In this document: piece by piece, positions 17,776 through 26,495 of the stretch
Numbering within the stretch: position 1 is the first letter of the stretch
Layout: every line of letters begins with the position of its first letter
From: Brachybacterium avium
GTDB taxonomy: Bacteria; Actinomycetota; Actinomycetes; Actinomycetales; Dermabacteraceae
DNA length: 64,000 nt
NCBI RefSeq assembly: GCF_002216795.1
Contig: NZ_CP022316.1
Span: 1,178,001 to 1,242,000, forward strand
Direction of reading: 5' to 3'
Notes under the pieces: model-generated
Database searches by the model: none
What the model saw: only the letters and a program-made list of their open reading frames with translations
What the model was told of the DNA's origin: nothing
Made by a program: the position numbers and the translations under genes

Positions 17776-18849
17776 ATGAGCGAGACCGACGATCCCCGAG
17801 GCGGCGGCGAGCCCGCGCTCGTCCTGCCCGCCTCCACCGTGCCCGACCCGTCGACCGCGCCCGGGCTGCGCTGGGGAGTCATCTCGCCCGGCCACATCGC
17901 CGACCAGTTCACGGCGACCGCGCACCGGGCCACCGCGTCCCGGGTGGTCTCGGTCGCCTCCCGTTCGGCGCAGCGCGCTGCGGAGTTCGCGGCGAAGCAC
18001 GGCATCGAGCACGCCGGCGACTCGGTGGAAGCGATGCTGGAGCGGGGCGGTCTCGATGCCGTCTACATCGCCTCCCCGCATGCGCAGCACCACGCCCTGG
18101 CCCGCTCCGTCCTCGAGGCCGGGATCCCGGTGCTGGTGGAGAAGGCCTTCACGCTGAACACCGCCCAGGCACGCGATCTGCTGGACCTCGCTCGCGAACG
18201 CGATGTGTTCGCGATGGAGGCGATGTGGGCGCGGTTCCTGCCTCGGTACGACGTGCTGCGGCAGGTGCTCGCCGAGGGTCTGCTCGGGGAGATCGTGGAG
18301 GTCGCCGCCGATCATGGCCAGTCCTTCCCCGTCGATCCGAGCCATCGCATGTACGCCCCCGAGCTGGGTGGCGGAGCACTGCTCGACCTCGGGGTCTATC
18401 CCGTCTCCTTCGCCCAGATGGTGCTCGGCAGCCTCGGCGAGCTCACCGTGCGAGGAGATCTCACCGAGACCGGCGTCGACGCCTACATGGGCCTGCTGGC
18501 GCGCGGGAAGCAGGGTGGAAGGGCGCGACTGTCCACCACCCTGCGCACCCGCACCCCCACCGAGGCCGTGGTCAGCGGGACTCTCGGGTCCGCCCGTCTG
18601 TCCGCGCCGTTCTTCGCCCCGGGCACGCTCACCGTGTCACTGCACGACGGCCGCTCGGCGAGCGTCGACCATCCCGGGGCCCCCGGCGACGGGATGGCCT
18701 ACGAGGTCGCCGAGGCCGCCCGACGGATCACCGCCGGAGAGCTGGAGTCTCCCCTGATGAGCTGGAAGGACACCCTTGACGTGATGAGCACGATGGATGC
18801 GATGCGCGCGGAGATCGGCGTGGTCTACCCCGGGGAGGAGCCCGCATGA
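17776..18849 (+). CDS. Gfo/Idh/MocA family oxidoreductase
   Basis: 357 residues. The Rossmann domain opens at LRWGVISPGHIADQF (about residues 31-45) and holds YIASPHAQHH and VLVEKAFTLN, the EKP-like motif (here EKAF) that contacts the nicotinamide. The second half is the alpha/beta dimerisation and substrate domain (GGGALLDLGVYPVSFAQ). These enzymes oxidise or reduce sugars and inositols with NAD(P). Its place beside a sugar importer suggests it processes the imported sugar. The first 30 residues are a disordered Pro/Ala-rich extension. Its stop overlaps the tmk start. Confidence 0.88.
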   Translation: MSETDDPRGGGEPALVLPASTVPDPSTAPGLRWGVISPGHIADQFTATAHRATASRVVSVASRSAQRAAEFAAKHGIEHAGDSVEAMLERGGLDAVYIASPHAQHHALARSVLEAGIPVLVEKAFTLNTAQARDLLDLARERDVFAMEAMWARFLPRYDVLRQVLAEGLLGEIVEVAADHGQSFPVDPSHRMYAPELGGGALLDLGVYPVSFAQMVLGSLGELTVRGDLTETGVDAYMGLLARGKQGGRARLSTTLRTRTPTEAVVSGTLGSARLSAPFFAPGTLTVSLHDGRSASVDHPGAPGDGMAYEVAEAARRITAGELESPLMSWKDTLDVMSTMDAMRAEIGVVYPGEEPA

Positions 18850-19577
18850 GCACCCTGGACCCGGTCCGCGCCCTGCGCATCCCCTCCCCCCACCCGCCCA
18901 CCCGCGGGGTGTTCATCTCCTTCGAGGGCGGTGACGGGGCCGGGAAGTCCACGCAGATGCAGCTGCTGCGGGATCACCTGGTCACCGACCGCTCCGTCGC
19001 GGAGGATCTCATCCTCACCACCCGCGAGCCCGGTGGGACCCCGCTCGGGCGGAGCATCCGGGAGCTGCTGCTGCACGGCGAGGACGTGAACCCCCGGGCG
19101 GAAGCGCTGCTGTACGCCGCGGACCGCGCCCATCATGTCGCCTCGGTGGTGCGCCCCCACCTCGCCCGCGGCGGCCTGGTGCTCGGCGACCGGTACCTCG
19201 ACTCCTCGGTCGCCTACCAGGGAGCGGGGCGGGAGCTGGATGCCGAGACCATCGCCACCCTCTCGCTGTGGGCGGTCGACGGGCTGCTCCCCCACCGCAC
19301 GATCCTGTTGGACGTGCCCCCGCAGACCTTGGACGAGCGCCGTGACACCGGCGAACGGGACCGTCTGGAATCTGCCGGGCTCAGCTTCCACGAGGCTGTG
19401 CGTCAGGAGTTCCTCGACCTCGCGGCCGCGGATCCGGAGCGCTACGCGGTGATCGACGGAACCCGTTCCCGAGAGGAGGTCCACGCCCAGGTGCTGACCG
19501 CCATCGCAGAGGTGCTGAACCTCTTCGACCCCACTTTCGAGCCGGAACCGCCCACCCGGCACCGGGACGAGCAGTGA
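18846..19577 (+). CDS. tmk: thymidylate kinase
   Basis: 243 residues. It phosphorylates dTMP to dTDP for DNA synthesis. The P-loop FEGGDGAGKST is at residues 26-36, the DR motif is in GDRYLDSSVAYQGAGRE, and the Lid-type region DERRDTGERDRLE follows. The fold starts after about 20 extra N-terminal residues (PTRGVFISFEGG). The ATG overlaps the oxidoreductase stop and the stop overlaps the holB start, so it is translated as part of an operon. In many actinobacteria topA, tmk and holB are neighbours; here the sugar module lies between topA and tmk. Confidence 0.96.
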   Translation: MSTLDPVRALRIPSPHPPTRGVFISFEGGDGAGKSTQMQLLRDHLVTDRSVAEDLILTTREPGGTPLGRSIRELLLHGEDVNPRAEALLYAADRAHHVASVVRPHLARGGLVLGDRYLDSSVAYQGAGRELDAETIATLSLWAVDGLLPHRTILLDVPPQTLDERRDTGERDRLESAGLSFHEAVRQEFLDLAAADPERYAVIDGTRSREEVHAQVLTAIAEVLNLFDPTFEPEPPTRHRDEQ

Positions 19578-20785
19578 CCGCCACCGAGGCGCTGGGCGGT
19601 ACGGGCTCGTCGGGCGAGGGATCCGGCGCCGACGCCCTGGCCGCCGGTGGGGTGTGGAACGAGGTGGTGGGCCAGGAAGCGGCCGTCGCCCAGTTCCGCC
19701 GTGCCGCCTCCACGCAGGGATCCCTCGCGCAGGCCTGGCTGATCACCGGCCCGCCCGGGTCCGGTCGCTCCACCGCCGCCCGGGCCTTCGCCGCCACCCT
19801 GCAGTGCGAGCAGGGGCTCGGCTGCGGGCAGTGCCGGGCGTGCCGGACCACGCTGGCGGGCACCCATCCCGACGTCACCGTGGTCGCGACCGACAAGCTC
19901 TCGATCGCGAAGGAGGAGGTGCGTGCACTGGTGATGACGGCGCAGCGCGCTCCGGCCACCGGCAACCGCCGGGTGCTGATCGTGGAGGACGCCGATCGCA
20001 TGAGCGCCGGCACCTTCAACGTGCTGCTGAAGTCGATCGAGGAGCCGCCCCCATCGACGGTGTGGATGCTGTGCGCGCCCTCCGCGGAGGATCTGGCGCC
20101 CACCATCCGCTCCCGCTGCCGCCTGGTGACCCTGTCGGTGCCGCCCTCCGCGGTGGTCGCCGACCTGCTGCGTCGCCGCGACGGGATCGACGAGCAGCTC
20201 GCGGTGCGGGCCGCCCGCGCCGCCCAGGGGCACATCGGGCTGGCGCTGCGCTATGCCACCCAGGACGGTGCGCTGGCCGCCCGCGAGGAGTCGGCCCGCA
20301 CCCTGCTCTCGCTGCGCGGGGCAGGGCAGGCGGTGCTCGCCGCCCAGGCCCTGGTGGATCGTGCCACGGCCGAGGCGAAGGAGCATGCGGATGTCGTCGC
20401 GGTCGAGGAGAAGGAACGCTTCCTGCGCTCGGCCGGGATCGACGACGGCAAGGTGCCGCCGTCCCTGCGCTCCCAGGTGCGCCAGCTCGAGGAGGACGCG
20501 AAGCGCCGGCAGACCAGACTGGTACGTGATGTGCTGGACCGGTACCTGCTCGATGCGCATTCCGTGCTGCGCGATGTGCTGAGCCGTCAGCTCGGCACCG
20601 AGGCGGAGCTGGTGAACATCGAGGTGGCCCGCGAGATCGAGCAGACCGCCGCCCGCGGATCGGGCAAGCTCACACTGGGACTGCTGGAAGCGGTGCAGAC
20701 GGCGAGGAATCGCATCAGCGGGAACGTGCCGCCGCTGCTGGCGATCGAGGCACTGCTGGCCCGCGTCGCCGTCACCCTGCGCTGA
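19574..20785 (+). CDS. holB: DNA polymerase III subunit delta'
   Basis: 403 residues of the clamp-loader AAA+ family. The P-loop GPPGSGRST is near residue 59, the zinc-type cysteine group CEQGLGCGQCRAC follows, then VLIVEDADRMSAGTFNVLLK (Walker B region) and the SRC motif IRSRCRLVTL. With tau/gamma and delta subunits it loads the sliding clamp at replication forks. The GTG at 19574 overlaps the tmk stop (GTGA). The gene ends before a shared hairpin. Confidence 0.94.
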   Translation: MTATEALGGTGSSGEGSGADALAAGGVWNEVVGQEAAVAQFRRAASTQGSLAQAWLITGPPGSGRSTAARAFAATLQCEQGLGCGQCRACRTTLAGTHPDVTVVATDKLSIAKEEVRALVMTAQRAPATGNRRVLIVEDADRMSAGTFNVLLKSIEEPPPSTVWMLCAPSAEDLAPTIRSRCRLVTLSVPPSAVVADLLRRRDGIDEQLAVRAARAAQGHIGLALRYATQDGALAAREESARTLLSLRGAGQAVLAAQALVDRATAEAKEHADVVAVEEKERFLRSAGIDDGKVPPSLRSQVRQLEEDAKRRQTRLVRDVLDRYLLDAHSVLRDVLSRQLGTEAELVNIEVAREIEQTAARGSGKLTLGLLEAVQTARNRISGNVPPLLAIEALLARVAVTLR

Positions 20786-20880
20786 GCGGGCTGCGTCGAC
20801 CCGGTCGCACCGGGACGCACGCCGCAGCGAGGCGCTGCCGACGCCCTCCCGTCCTGGGGTGAAGGGTTCCTGTCACGTCA

Positions 20881-20918
20881 TGAGCGCCCTGCTACCCGAA
20901 TCAGAAACAGGGCGCTCA
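20881..20918. terminator. bidirectional hairpin between holB and the DUF3027 gene
   Basis: TGAGCGCCCTG (20881-20891) pairs perfectly with its complement at 20908-20918 around a 16-nt A-rich loop. It sits between convergent genes and could serve both. Confidence 0.6.
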
Positions 20919-20935
20919 GAACCAGACAGCAGCCG

Positions 20936-21937
20936 TCAGGCGTCGGCGCTGGACGCCTCGTCCTCCGGAGAGTCGGCCTCCGGGACCTCCGTGAGCGGAG
21001 TCGAGGTTGCCTCGGCCGTGTCAGCGGAGGTGCCCTCGGCGGCGTTCGCCGGGGTGACCTCGACAGGAGCGGGCTCGCCGGAAACGGGCTCGGCGGGAGC
21101 CGACTCGGCAGCAGCAGCATCGCCGGGTGCTCCCCCGGAAGGGGCCTTCTCCACCTCGACGTCGAGCTCGTCGACGATCACGCCGTTGCTGCGCGGGATC
21201 TCGTGGTCCTCGCCCTGCTGGCCGGTCTCGGAGTGGGCGCCGCAGCCGAAGTTCAGGTGCACCACGCGGCCGTCGGCCGGAGACCACTCATTGGTGCACA
21301 CCCCGAACTCGTGCCGCAGCGACCCGGAGAGCTGGGTGAAGAAGGCACAGCTGGTGCAATGCGCCGCGACGGTGCCGCGGCGACCGCGGCCGGAACCCTG
21401 GCGCGGACCGAACTCTCCCTCGAACCAGCGCTCTGCGGCTTCACTGCGACCCTCCGGGGAGAGCACGCGGGGACGACCCAGGCCCAGCTCCCACAGCGCG
21501 ACCCGGTCGGCGTCCTCGTCGCCGGTCGCCTCATAGCCCTGCTCGAGCCGGTCATCCTGCTCCTGATAGGGCAGCAGGTCGTCGGCGCCGATGTCGGAGG
21601 GCTTCAACCGCTCGGACCACGGCTCCCAGTCGGGGGCGAGGATCGCATCCTCGCCGGGCAGCAGCGCGGTCTCGGCCACCGTGGCGGCCTTCGCGCGTGA
21701 GGCGCGGGTGGTCACGACCACCCAGGACCAGCCGCGGTACCCGGGCATGGTGCATTCGAAGACATGGGTGGCCAGCCGCTCCCCGCTGGCCTCGACGCGG
21801 AGGTGGTCACCGACCTGGCCCGGCTCGGTGACCTCGAGCAGCGCCTCGCGGGCGAGGTCGACGGCCTCGGCCGCGATCGCGTCGAGCTTGGGCCGCGCGG
21901 TACGGGCGCGGCGGGAAGCGGTGGTCGGTGACGTCAT
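20936..21937 (-). CDS. DUF3027 domain protein
   Basis: 333 residues. The conserved DUF3027 region covers about residues 10-240 and contains a likely zinc site (HCTSCAFF, then a Cys in FGVCTNEWSP and another in NFGCGAHSE). The last 80 or so residues are low-complexity Glu/Ala/Pro/Ser, probably disordered. The family is conserved in actinobacteria, usually beside a cold-shock gene as here; its biochemical role is not established. It starts 4 bp after the cold-shock gene stop, so the two are an operon. Confidence 0.85.
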   Translation of the reverse strand: MTSPTTASRRARTARPKLDAIAAEAVDLAREALLEVTEPGQVGDHLRVEASGERLATHVFECTMPGYRGWSWVVVTTRASRAKAATVAETALLPGEDAILAPDWEPWSERLKPSDIGADDLLPYQEQDDRLEQGYEATGDEDADRVALWELGLGRPRVLSPEGRSEAAERWFEGEFGPRQGSGRGRRGTVAAHCTSCAFFTQLSGSLRHEFGVCTNEWSPADGRVVHLNFGCGAHSETGQQGEDHEIPRSNGVIVDELDVEVEKAPSGGAPGDAAAAESAPAEPVSGEPAPVEVTPANAAEGTSADTAEATSTPLTEVPEADSPEDEASSADA

Positions 21938-21941
21938 GGGT

Positions 21942-22328
21942 TCAGGCCTCGAAGTTGTCGGCGACGGCGCGGAGGACGGTGGCGATCTTCTGCGAGTGCC
22001 CGCGGTCGGGGTACCGCCCCTGGCGCAGACCGTTGGAGGCGTCGTCGAGCAGGCGGATCAGGTCCTCGACCATCCCCGCCATCTCGTCGGGCTTCTGCCG
22101 CCGGGCGCGGCTGACCGAGGGCGCGGGCTCGAGCAGCTGCAGCGCGAGCACCTGCGGGCCGCGACGACCGTCGACCATGTCGAAGTCCACGCGAGCGCCC
22201 GGCCGGAGGGAGTCGACTCCCTCGGGCAGGTTCGAAGCGTGCACGTAGACGCTCTGTCCGTCTTCGTCATCGAGGATGAAGCCGAAGCCCTTCTCGGCGT
22301 CGTAGAACTTCACCTTGCCGCGTGGCAC
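21942..22328 (-). CDS. cold-shock domain protein, long actinobacterial form
   Basis: 128 residues. The cold-shock fold is at the N-terminus with RNP1 KGFGFI and RNP2 VYVHAS, which bind single-stranded RNA and DNA. A second half (about 70-128), rich in charged residues and helices, is typical of the actinobacterial CspB-like protein. The GTG at 22328 was chosen because the domain begins there (VPRGKVKFYDAEKG) and AAGGAA lies about 10 nt upstream; the longer frame to 22451 adds an unrelated Pro/Arg-rich stretch. Confidence 0.88.
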   Translation of the reverse strand: MPRGKVKFYDAEKGFGFILDDEDGQSVYVHASNLPEGVDSLRPGARVDFDMVDGRRGPQVLALQLLEPAPSVSRARRQKPDEMAGMVEDLIRLLDDASNGLRQGRYPDRGHSQKIATVLRAVADNFEA

Positions 22329-22528
22329 CTGGATCCCATTCCTTGTCTGCTGCTCATCGGTCTGCCAGTACTGGTTCCCGGGGCGCGGGCGGAGCATCCG
22401 TGCCGGCTGCTCCATGTGCGCCCCGAGGGGCTGCCGGAGACCGTCCGGCAACGCTCGAGTCTATCGTGCCCCGGCCACCTCGGGGCGAGCGGAATATTCC
22501 GAGGTGACCACGGACACCGCCGCAACCG

Positions 22529-23227
22529 TCAACGGCGGCGCTCAGGCGGGATCTCACGCTCCGGCGCGGTCGCCGCCACCGGCCCCAGCCCCAGCCCGGT
22601 GAGGACCTGCTCGAGGATCATCGCCGTGAAGCCCCAGACGAAGGCACCGCCGGGGAGGTCGAAGGCGGGGCCGACGCCGCGGCCGGAGAGCACCCCGCGC
22701 TGCTGATGCATGGGGTCCCCGAGCGAGCCGGGCCCGGTCAGCGGCGCCCACACCAGACGCTCGACCTCGATCGGGTCCTGCACCCCGAGCGGCAGCAGCG
22801 ACGGCGACCAGCTCAGCACCGGCGTGACGACCTGGACGCGCCACGGCATCGGTATCGGCGCGAAGGCGCCGAGCACGCGCACGTCGGCCGGGTCCAGCCC
22901 GGTCTCCTCGCGGGCCTCGCGCAGCGCGGTGTGCACGTCGTCGCGGTCCTCCGGGTCGAAACCGCCTCCGGGCAGCGAGAACTGTCCGGGCTGGGAGCGC
23001 ATCGCGTGGCCGCGCTCCTCGAGCACCAGCTGCGCGTCGTGCAGGCCGGTGCCCGCCAGGTGGATCAGCACGGCGCTGCGGCGCACGGGCCGGCCCTGCT
23101 GCGGCGGATCCAGCGGATGGGGGTCGCGGCGCACCAGCACGTCGCCGCGCCGCGCCCGCTCGGCCAGCGGGGCGAGGAAGGCCGCCTCGGCGGGGAGGTC
23201 GGCGCCCTGGGCCTCCGCGGCGCTCAT
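22529..23227 (-). CDS. NUDIX hydrolase, CoA pyrophosphatase-like
   Basis: 232 residues. The Nudix box is GGGFDPEDRDDVHTALREAR followed by EETGL, matching GX5EX7REUXEEXGU with a slightly longer loop. The stretch RRSAVLIHL and SQPGQFSLPGGG just before it is the CoA-type signature found in NudL/Rv3672c-like proteins that split CoA into 3'-phospho-ADP and phosphopantetheine. The ATG at 23227 overlaps the nth stop (ATGA), so the two genes are co-translated. Confidence 0.85.
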   Translation of the reverse strand: MSAAEAQGADLPAEAAFLAPLAERARRGDVLVRRDPHPLDPPQQGRPVRRSAVLIHLAGTGLHDAQLVLEERGHAMRSQPGQFSLPGGGFDPEDRDDVHTALREAREETGLDPADVRVLGAFAPIPMPWRVQVVTPVLSWSPSLLPLGVQDPIEVERLVWAPLTGPGSLGDPMHQQRGVLSGRGVGPAFDLPGGAFVWGFTAMILEQVLTGLGLGPVAATAPEREIPPERRR

Positions 23228-23922
23228 GCCAGACCCACCTGCGGGCAGTGATCGACCAGCACGCACTGCCCGCAGCGGGGCGCCCGGGCGGTGCACACCC
23301 GTCGCCCATGGAGGATCAGCCGCAGGCTCAGCACGGTGAGCTCCTCGGCGTCGGCGCCGGTGCCGTCGGCCTCCATCCGGGCGACCACGTCCTCCTCGAC
23401 CTTGCGGGGGTCGGTCCGGGCGGTCCAGCCCAGGCGTCGGGAGAGCCGGCCGACGTGGGTGTCCACCGCCAGCAGGGAGTGACCGAACCAGGCGCCCCGC
23501 ACCACATGCGCCGTCTTCCTGCCCACCCCGGGCAGCGCCTCGAGCGCGGCCTGGTCGTCAGGGACCTGCCCCTCGTGACGGGTGACCAGCCCCTGCGCCA
23601 GGGAGATGATCCGACGCGCCCGGGTGGGCCCCATTCCGAGCGGCCGCACCACCTCGGCGACGGCGGCCTCCTCGGCCTCGGCGAGTGCTGCGGGATCCGG
23701 CCAGCGGGAGAACAGCTCCGGGGTGACCTGATTGACGCGCACGTCCGTGGTCTGCGCCGAGAGCACCGTCGCGACCAGGAGTTCGACGGCATCTCGGTGG
23801 TCGAGCTCGGTGCGCGCCTCGACGTGCAGATCTGCCAGCCGGGAGGCGACCAGAGCGGCGTCGGCGGGCTCCCCGGATCCGGACGTCGCAGCAGTCCGAT
23901 GGGTCGACCTCGAGGTCTGCAT
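23224..23922 (-). CDS. nth: endonuclease III
   Basis: 232 residues, a bifunctional DNA glycosylase/AP lyase acting on oxidised pyrimidines. The helix-hairpin-helix LPGVGRKTAHVV holds the catalytic Lys, the catalytic Asp is in AVDTHVGRL, and a [4Fe-4S] cluster is predicted from CTARAPRCGQCVLVDHC (C-x6-C-x2-C-x5-C). AAGGAG lies 6 nt before the ATG. Divergent from crp, as in mycobacteria. Confidence 0.95.
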   Translation of the reverse strand: MQTSRSTHRTAATSGSGEPADAALVASRLADLHVEARTELDHRDAVELLVATVLSAQTTDVRVNQVTPELFSRWPDPAALAEAEEAAVAEVVRPLGMGPTRARRIISLAQGLVTRHEGQVPDDQAALEALPGVGRKTAHVVRGAWFGHSLLAVDTHVGRLSRRLGWTARTDPRKVEEDVVARMEADGTGADAEELTVLSLRLILHGRRVCTARAPRCGQCVLVDHCPQVGLA

Positions 23923-24074
23923 TGATTCTCCTTCGGCGGGTGGCAGGACCGAACGGCGTCAGCACGGTAGTGTTTGACCATCATGTGACAGTGACCACCG
24001 CAGTTCGTGGCTCACGACACATCGAGTAGCACAGCACGGTCCCGAGGCTCGGGGCCCCACACTCAGGAGGTTCC

Positions 24075-24752
24075 GTGGACGAGAACATCGTACGGTCATC
24101 ACCGCTGTTCGCTGCGCTCGACGAGGACGGCAAACAGGCCGTGCTGGCGTCGATGAAGCAGGAGGACTACCACCGCAGCGCCATCATCTTCCGGGAGGGA
24201 GACCCGGGCGATCGGCTGTTCATCATCGGCTCCGGCAAGGTGAAGGTCGGCCACGCCTCGGGCGACGGCCGCGAGAACCTGCTGGCCGTGCTCGGCCCGG
24301 GTGAGACCCTCGGCGAGCTCTCCCTGTTCGATCCTGCGCCGCGCAACGCGACCGCCACGGTGGTCGCCGAGTCGACCCTCTACTCGCTGTCCCAGCAGGA
24401 TCTGTACCGGGTCCTCGCCCAGCGCCCCGAGGTGGGCCGGCACCTCCTCGCCTCGCTCGCCCGCCGCCTGCGCAAGACCAACGAGTCCCTCGCGGATCTG
24501 GTCTTCGCCGATGTGCCCGGCCGCGTCGCCAAGAACGTCCTGGACCTCGCCCAGCGCTTCGGCCGACAGACGGACGACGGCGTGATGGTCGCCCACGGCC
24601 TCACCCAGGAGGAGCTCGCCCAGCTGGTCGGCGCCTCCCGCGAGACCGTCAACAAGGCGCTGGCGGACTTCGCCTCGCGCGGCTGGATCCGGCTCGAGGC
24701 CCGCGCGGTCCTGATCTCCGACGTCGAGCGACTGCGCCGCCGCGCCCGCTGA
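24075..24752 (+). CDS. crp: Crp/Fnr family regulator (GlxR-like)
   Basis: 225 residues. The N-terminal cyclic-nucleotide-binding barrel (about 10-125) includes GETLGELSLFDPAPRNATA, the phosphate-binding cassette that contacts cAMP in this family. The C-terminal helix-turn-helix is LTQEELAQLVGASRETVNKA. It matches the actinobacterial Crp/GlxR global regulator in size, motifs and its place next to nth. The GTG start has CAGGAGG 6 nt upstream. A TGTGA half-site near 23984 could allow autoregulation, but the second half-site is poor. Confidence 0.93.
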   Translation: MDENIVRSSPLFAALDEDGKQAVLASMKQEDYHRSAIIFREGDPGDRLFIIGSGKVKVGHASGDGRENLLAVLGPGETLGELSLFDPAPRNATATVVAESTLYSLSQQDLYRVLAQRPEVGRHLLASLARRLRKTNESLADLVFADVPGRVAKNVLDLAQRFGRQTDDGVMVAHGLTQEELAQLVGASRETVNKALADFASRGWIRLEARAVLISDVERLRRRAR

Positions 24753-24846
24753 CCCTCGAGAGCTGATGCCCGCGAGGCCGCTGCTCCGGCAGCGGCCCGG
24801 CAGCGGCTCCGGCGCCGACACCGGCCCCCCACAGCGACACGCGCAT

Positions 24847-24892
24847 CGAGAACCCCGATCTCACCCGCCGAGGTGGGAGATCGGGGTTCTCG
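24847..24892. terminator. bidirectional terminator between crp and the MBL gene
   Basis: A perfect 16-bp stem (CGAGAACCCCGATCTC and complement) extended by an imperfect ACC/GGT top. Convergent genes on both sides. Confidence 0.75.
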
Positions 24893-24946
24893 GCGTCTCC
24901 CGACGGCGTGTCACGGAGGAAGCGCCGCCGGCTCGGGATCAGCGGC

Positions 24947-25768
24947 TCAGCGTTCCTCGGCCAGGTGATCGAGCGCGGCGCGGAGGTTCCAGCGGGCGGC
25001 GCCCTCGAGCTGCTCGGGAAGATCCGGTCCGTAGACCACCCGCAGCAGACGGTCCATGGTCAGCACACCGGCGGTCCGTGCCCGGCGCACCTCCTCGATG
25101 CGTTCCCGGCGATGGCTGATCGCCTGCTCGATCGCCTCGAGAGCGTCCAGCGGCGTCTCGTAGGCGGGACCGTGCCCGGGATGGATCGAACCGATACGGC
25201 CGTCGATGGTCATCGCCCGCAGGATCGCCAACGACTGCAGGTAGTCGGTGACGGAGCCGCCGTCGTCGGGCACGATCACGGTGGAGGAACCGCCCAGCAG
25301 CGTGTCCCCGCTGAGCAGGCGGCCGCCGTCGACCAGCACGGCGACTGAGTCGGACGTGTGGCCGGGCAGATGGATGATGTGGCCCGCGGTTCCGTGGTCG
25401 CCCTCGAGCGTCGCCGGCAGCGGCCGTGAGCCGGGCACTGCGGACTGATCCGCCGCCCACAGCGGCACCTCGTGCCCGCTGCGGGCGGCCAGCTGCCTCG
25501 CCAGGGTGGCGGCTCCGGCGGTGTGGTCGAGATGGCGGTGGGTGACCAGCACGCCCCGGGGCCGCGGCTCCGGACCGCAGCGCAGCAGGAGCTCGGCGAG
25601 GTGCTCCGGATCGCGGGGGCCGGGGTCCACGATCCATACCTGGTCGCCGTCGCGCAGCACGTAGCTGTTGGTGCCGCTCAGCGTCATCGGGCCCGGGTTC
25701 TCAGCCCGGACGTCGATCAGCTCGATGGGGGGCGCGTCGGCATCGCGCGACGGGGCATGCTCGTCCAC
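24947..25768 (-). CDS. MBL-fold metallo-hydrolase
   Basis: 273 residues. The metal site THRHLDH (HxHxDH) sits near residue 75 after the NSYVLRDGDQVWIVDPG strands; further metal ligands are LPGHTSDS, SGDTLLGG and HPGHGPAYE. It is like Rv3677c and LACTB2-type hydrolases; the substrate is not known. The GTG at 25768 was chosen because the fold begins soon after and the frame upstream overlaps RidA. It is the third gene of the DUF4177-RidA-MBL operon, 10 bp after RidA. Confidence 0.88.
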   Translation of the reverse strand: MDEHAPSRDADAPPIELIDVRAENPGPMTLSGTNSYVLRDGDQVWIVDPGPRDPEHLAELLLRCGPEPRPRGVLVTHRHLDHTAGAATLARQLAARSGHEVPLWAADQSAVPGSRPLPATLEGDHGTAGHIIHLPGHTSDSVAVLVDGGRLLSGDTLLGGSSTVIVPDDGGSVTDYLQSLAILRAMTIDGRIGSIHPGHGPAYETPLDALEAIEQAISHRRERIEEVRRARTAGVLTMDRLLRVVYGPDLPEQLEGAARWNLRAALDHLAEER

Positions 25769-25778
25769 GACGGCGCTC

Positions 25779-26279
25779 TCAGTCGTTCGGGACGGCCGGG
25801 CCGTCGAACTCCACCAGCAGGTCGAGCTCGACCGGGGCGTCCAGCGGCAGCACTGCGACACCGACGGCGGCCCGGGCGTGGGAGCCGGCCTCGCCGAAGA
25901 TCTCGCCGAGCAGCTCGCTGGCACCATTGATCACGGTCGGCTGTGCGGTGAAGGCGGGGTCCGAGGCGACGTAGCCGGTCAGCTTGACCACCCGGACGAT
26001 GCCGTCCAGGTCGCCCACCAGCGCCTCGATCGCCGCGAGGGCGTTGAGGCAACAGGTGGCGGCCAGCTCTGCGGCCTGCTCCGGGGAGACCTCGGCGCCG
26101 ACCTTGCCGGTCAGCGGCAGCGCGCCGTCCACGAAGGGCAGCTGGCCGGAGGTGTGCACGTGGTTCCCGCTCGCCACGGCGGGCACATAGGCGGCCACGG
26201 GGGCGGCGACGGCGGGCAGGGAGAGCCCGCGCTCGGCGAGCCGGGCCCGGATGCGGGGGCTCTGCGGGGCGGCGCTCAC
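25779..26279 (-). CDS. RidA family protein
   Basis: 166 residues with the YjgF/RidA trimer fold, here of the longer Rv3678c-like type with about 30 extra N-terminal residues. Recognisable stretches are HVHTSGQLPFVDG, CLNALAAIEALVGDLDGIVRVVKL and SHARAAVGVAVLPLDAPVELDLLV; the Arg of the last one occupies the position that anchors imine carboxylates in RidA. True RidA deaminates reactive enamines/imines from amino-acid metabolism; for this subgroup that activity is an inference. The GTG start follows the DUF4177 stop by 4 bp. Confidence 0.87.
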   Translation of the reverse strand: MSAAPQSPRIRARLAERGLSLPAVAAPVAAYVPAVASGNHVHTSGQLPFVDGALPLTGKVGAEVSPEQAAELAATCCLNALAAIEALVGDLDGIVRVVKLTGYVASDPAFTAQPTVINGASELLGEIFGEAGSHARAAVGVAVLPLDAPVELDLLVEFDGPAVPND

Positions 26280-26283
26280 CGGC

Positions 26284-26454
26284 TCAGCCCTCGCTCAGCG
26301 GACGCTTGAGGTAGGCGACCAGGTTCTCCGGGTTCGGCCCCGGCACGACCTGGACCAGCTCCCAGCCCTCCTCGCCGTAGTTGTCGAGGATCTGCTTGGT
26401 CGCATGGATCAGCAGCGGAACGGTCAGGTACTCCCAGCGGGTCACAGTGCTCAT
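26284..26454 (-). CDS. small DUF4177 protein
   Basis: A 56-residue frame starting MSTVTRWEYLTVPLLIHA and ending AYLKRPLSEG. The pattern WEYLTVP...LDNYGEEGWELVQV is that of DUF4177, a short antiparallel fold of unknown role. The counterpart in mycobacteria (Rv3678A) also sits directly before the RidA-like gene. CATGAGC start, a C-rich 5' flank with no clear Shine-Dalgarno. It leads the three-gene operon. Confidence 0.85.
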   Translation of the reverse strand: MSTVTRWEYLTVPLLIHATKQILDNYGEEGWELVQVVPGPNPENLVAYLKRPLSEG

Positions 26455-26495
26455 GGGGAGAGCCTACCGGGGAGACCAGGCCGACAGGGGGACTC

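Noticed and set aside
23984..23999. Crp-binding site before crp
   Set aside because: Only one half-site (TGTGA) is good; the other half matches poorly.
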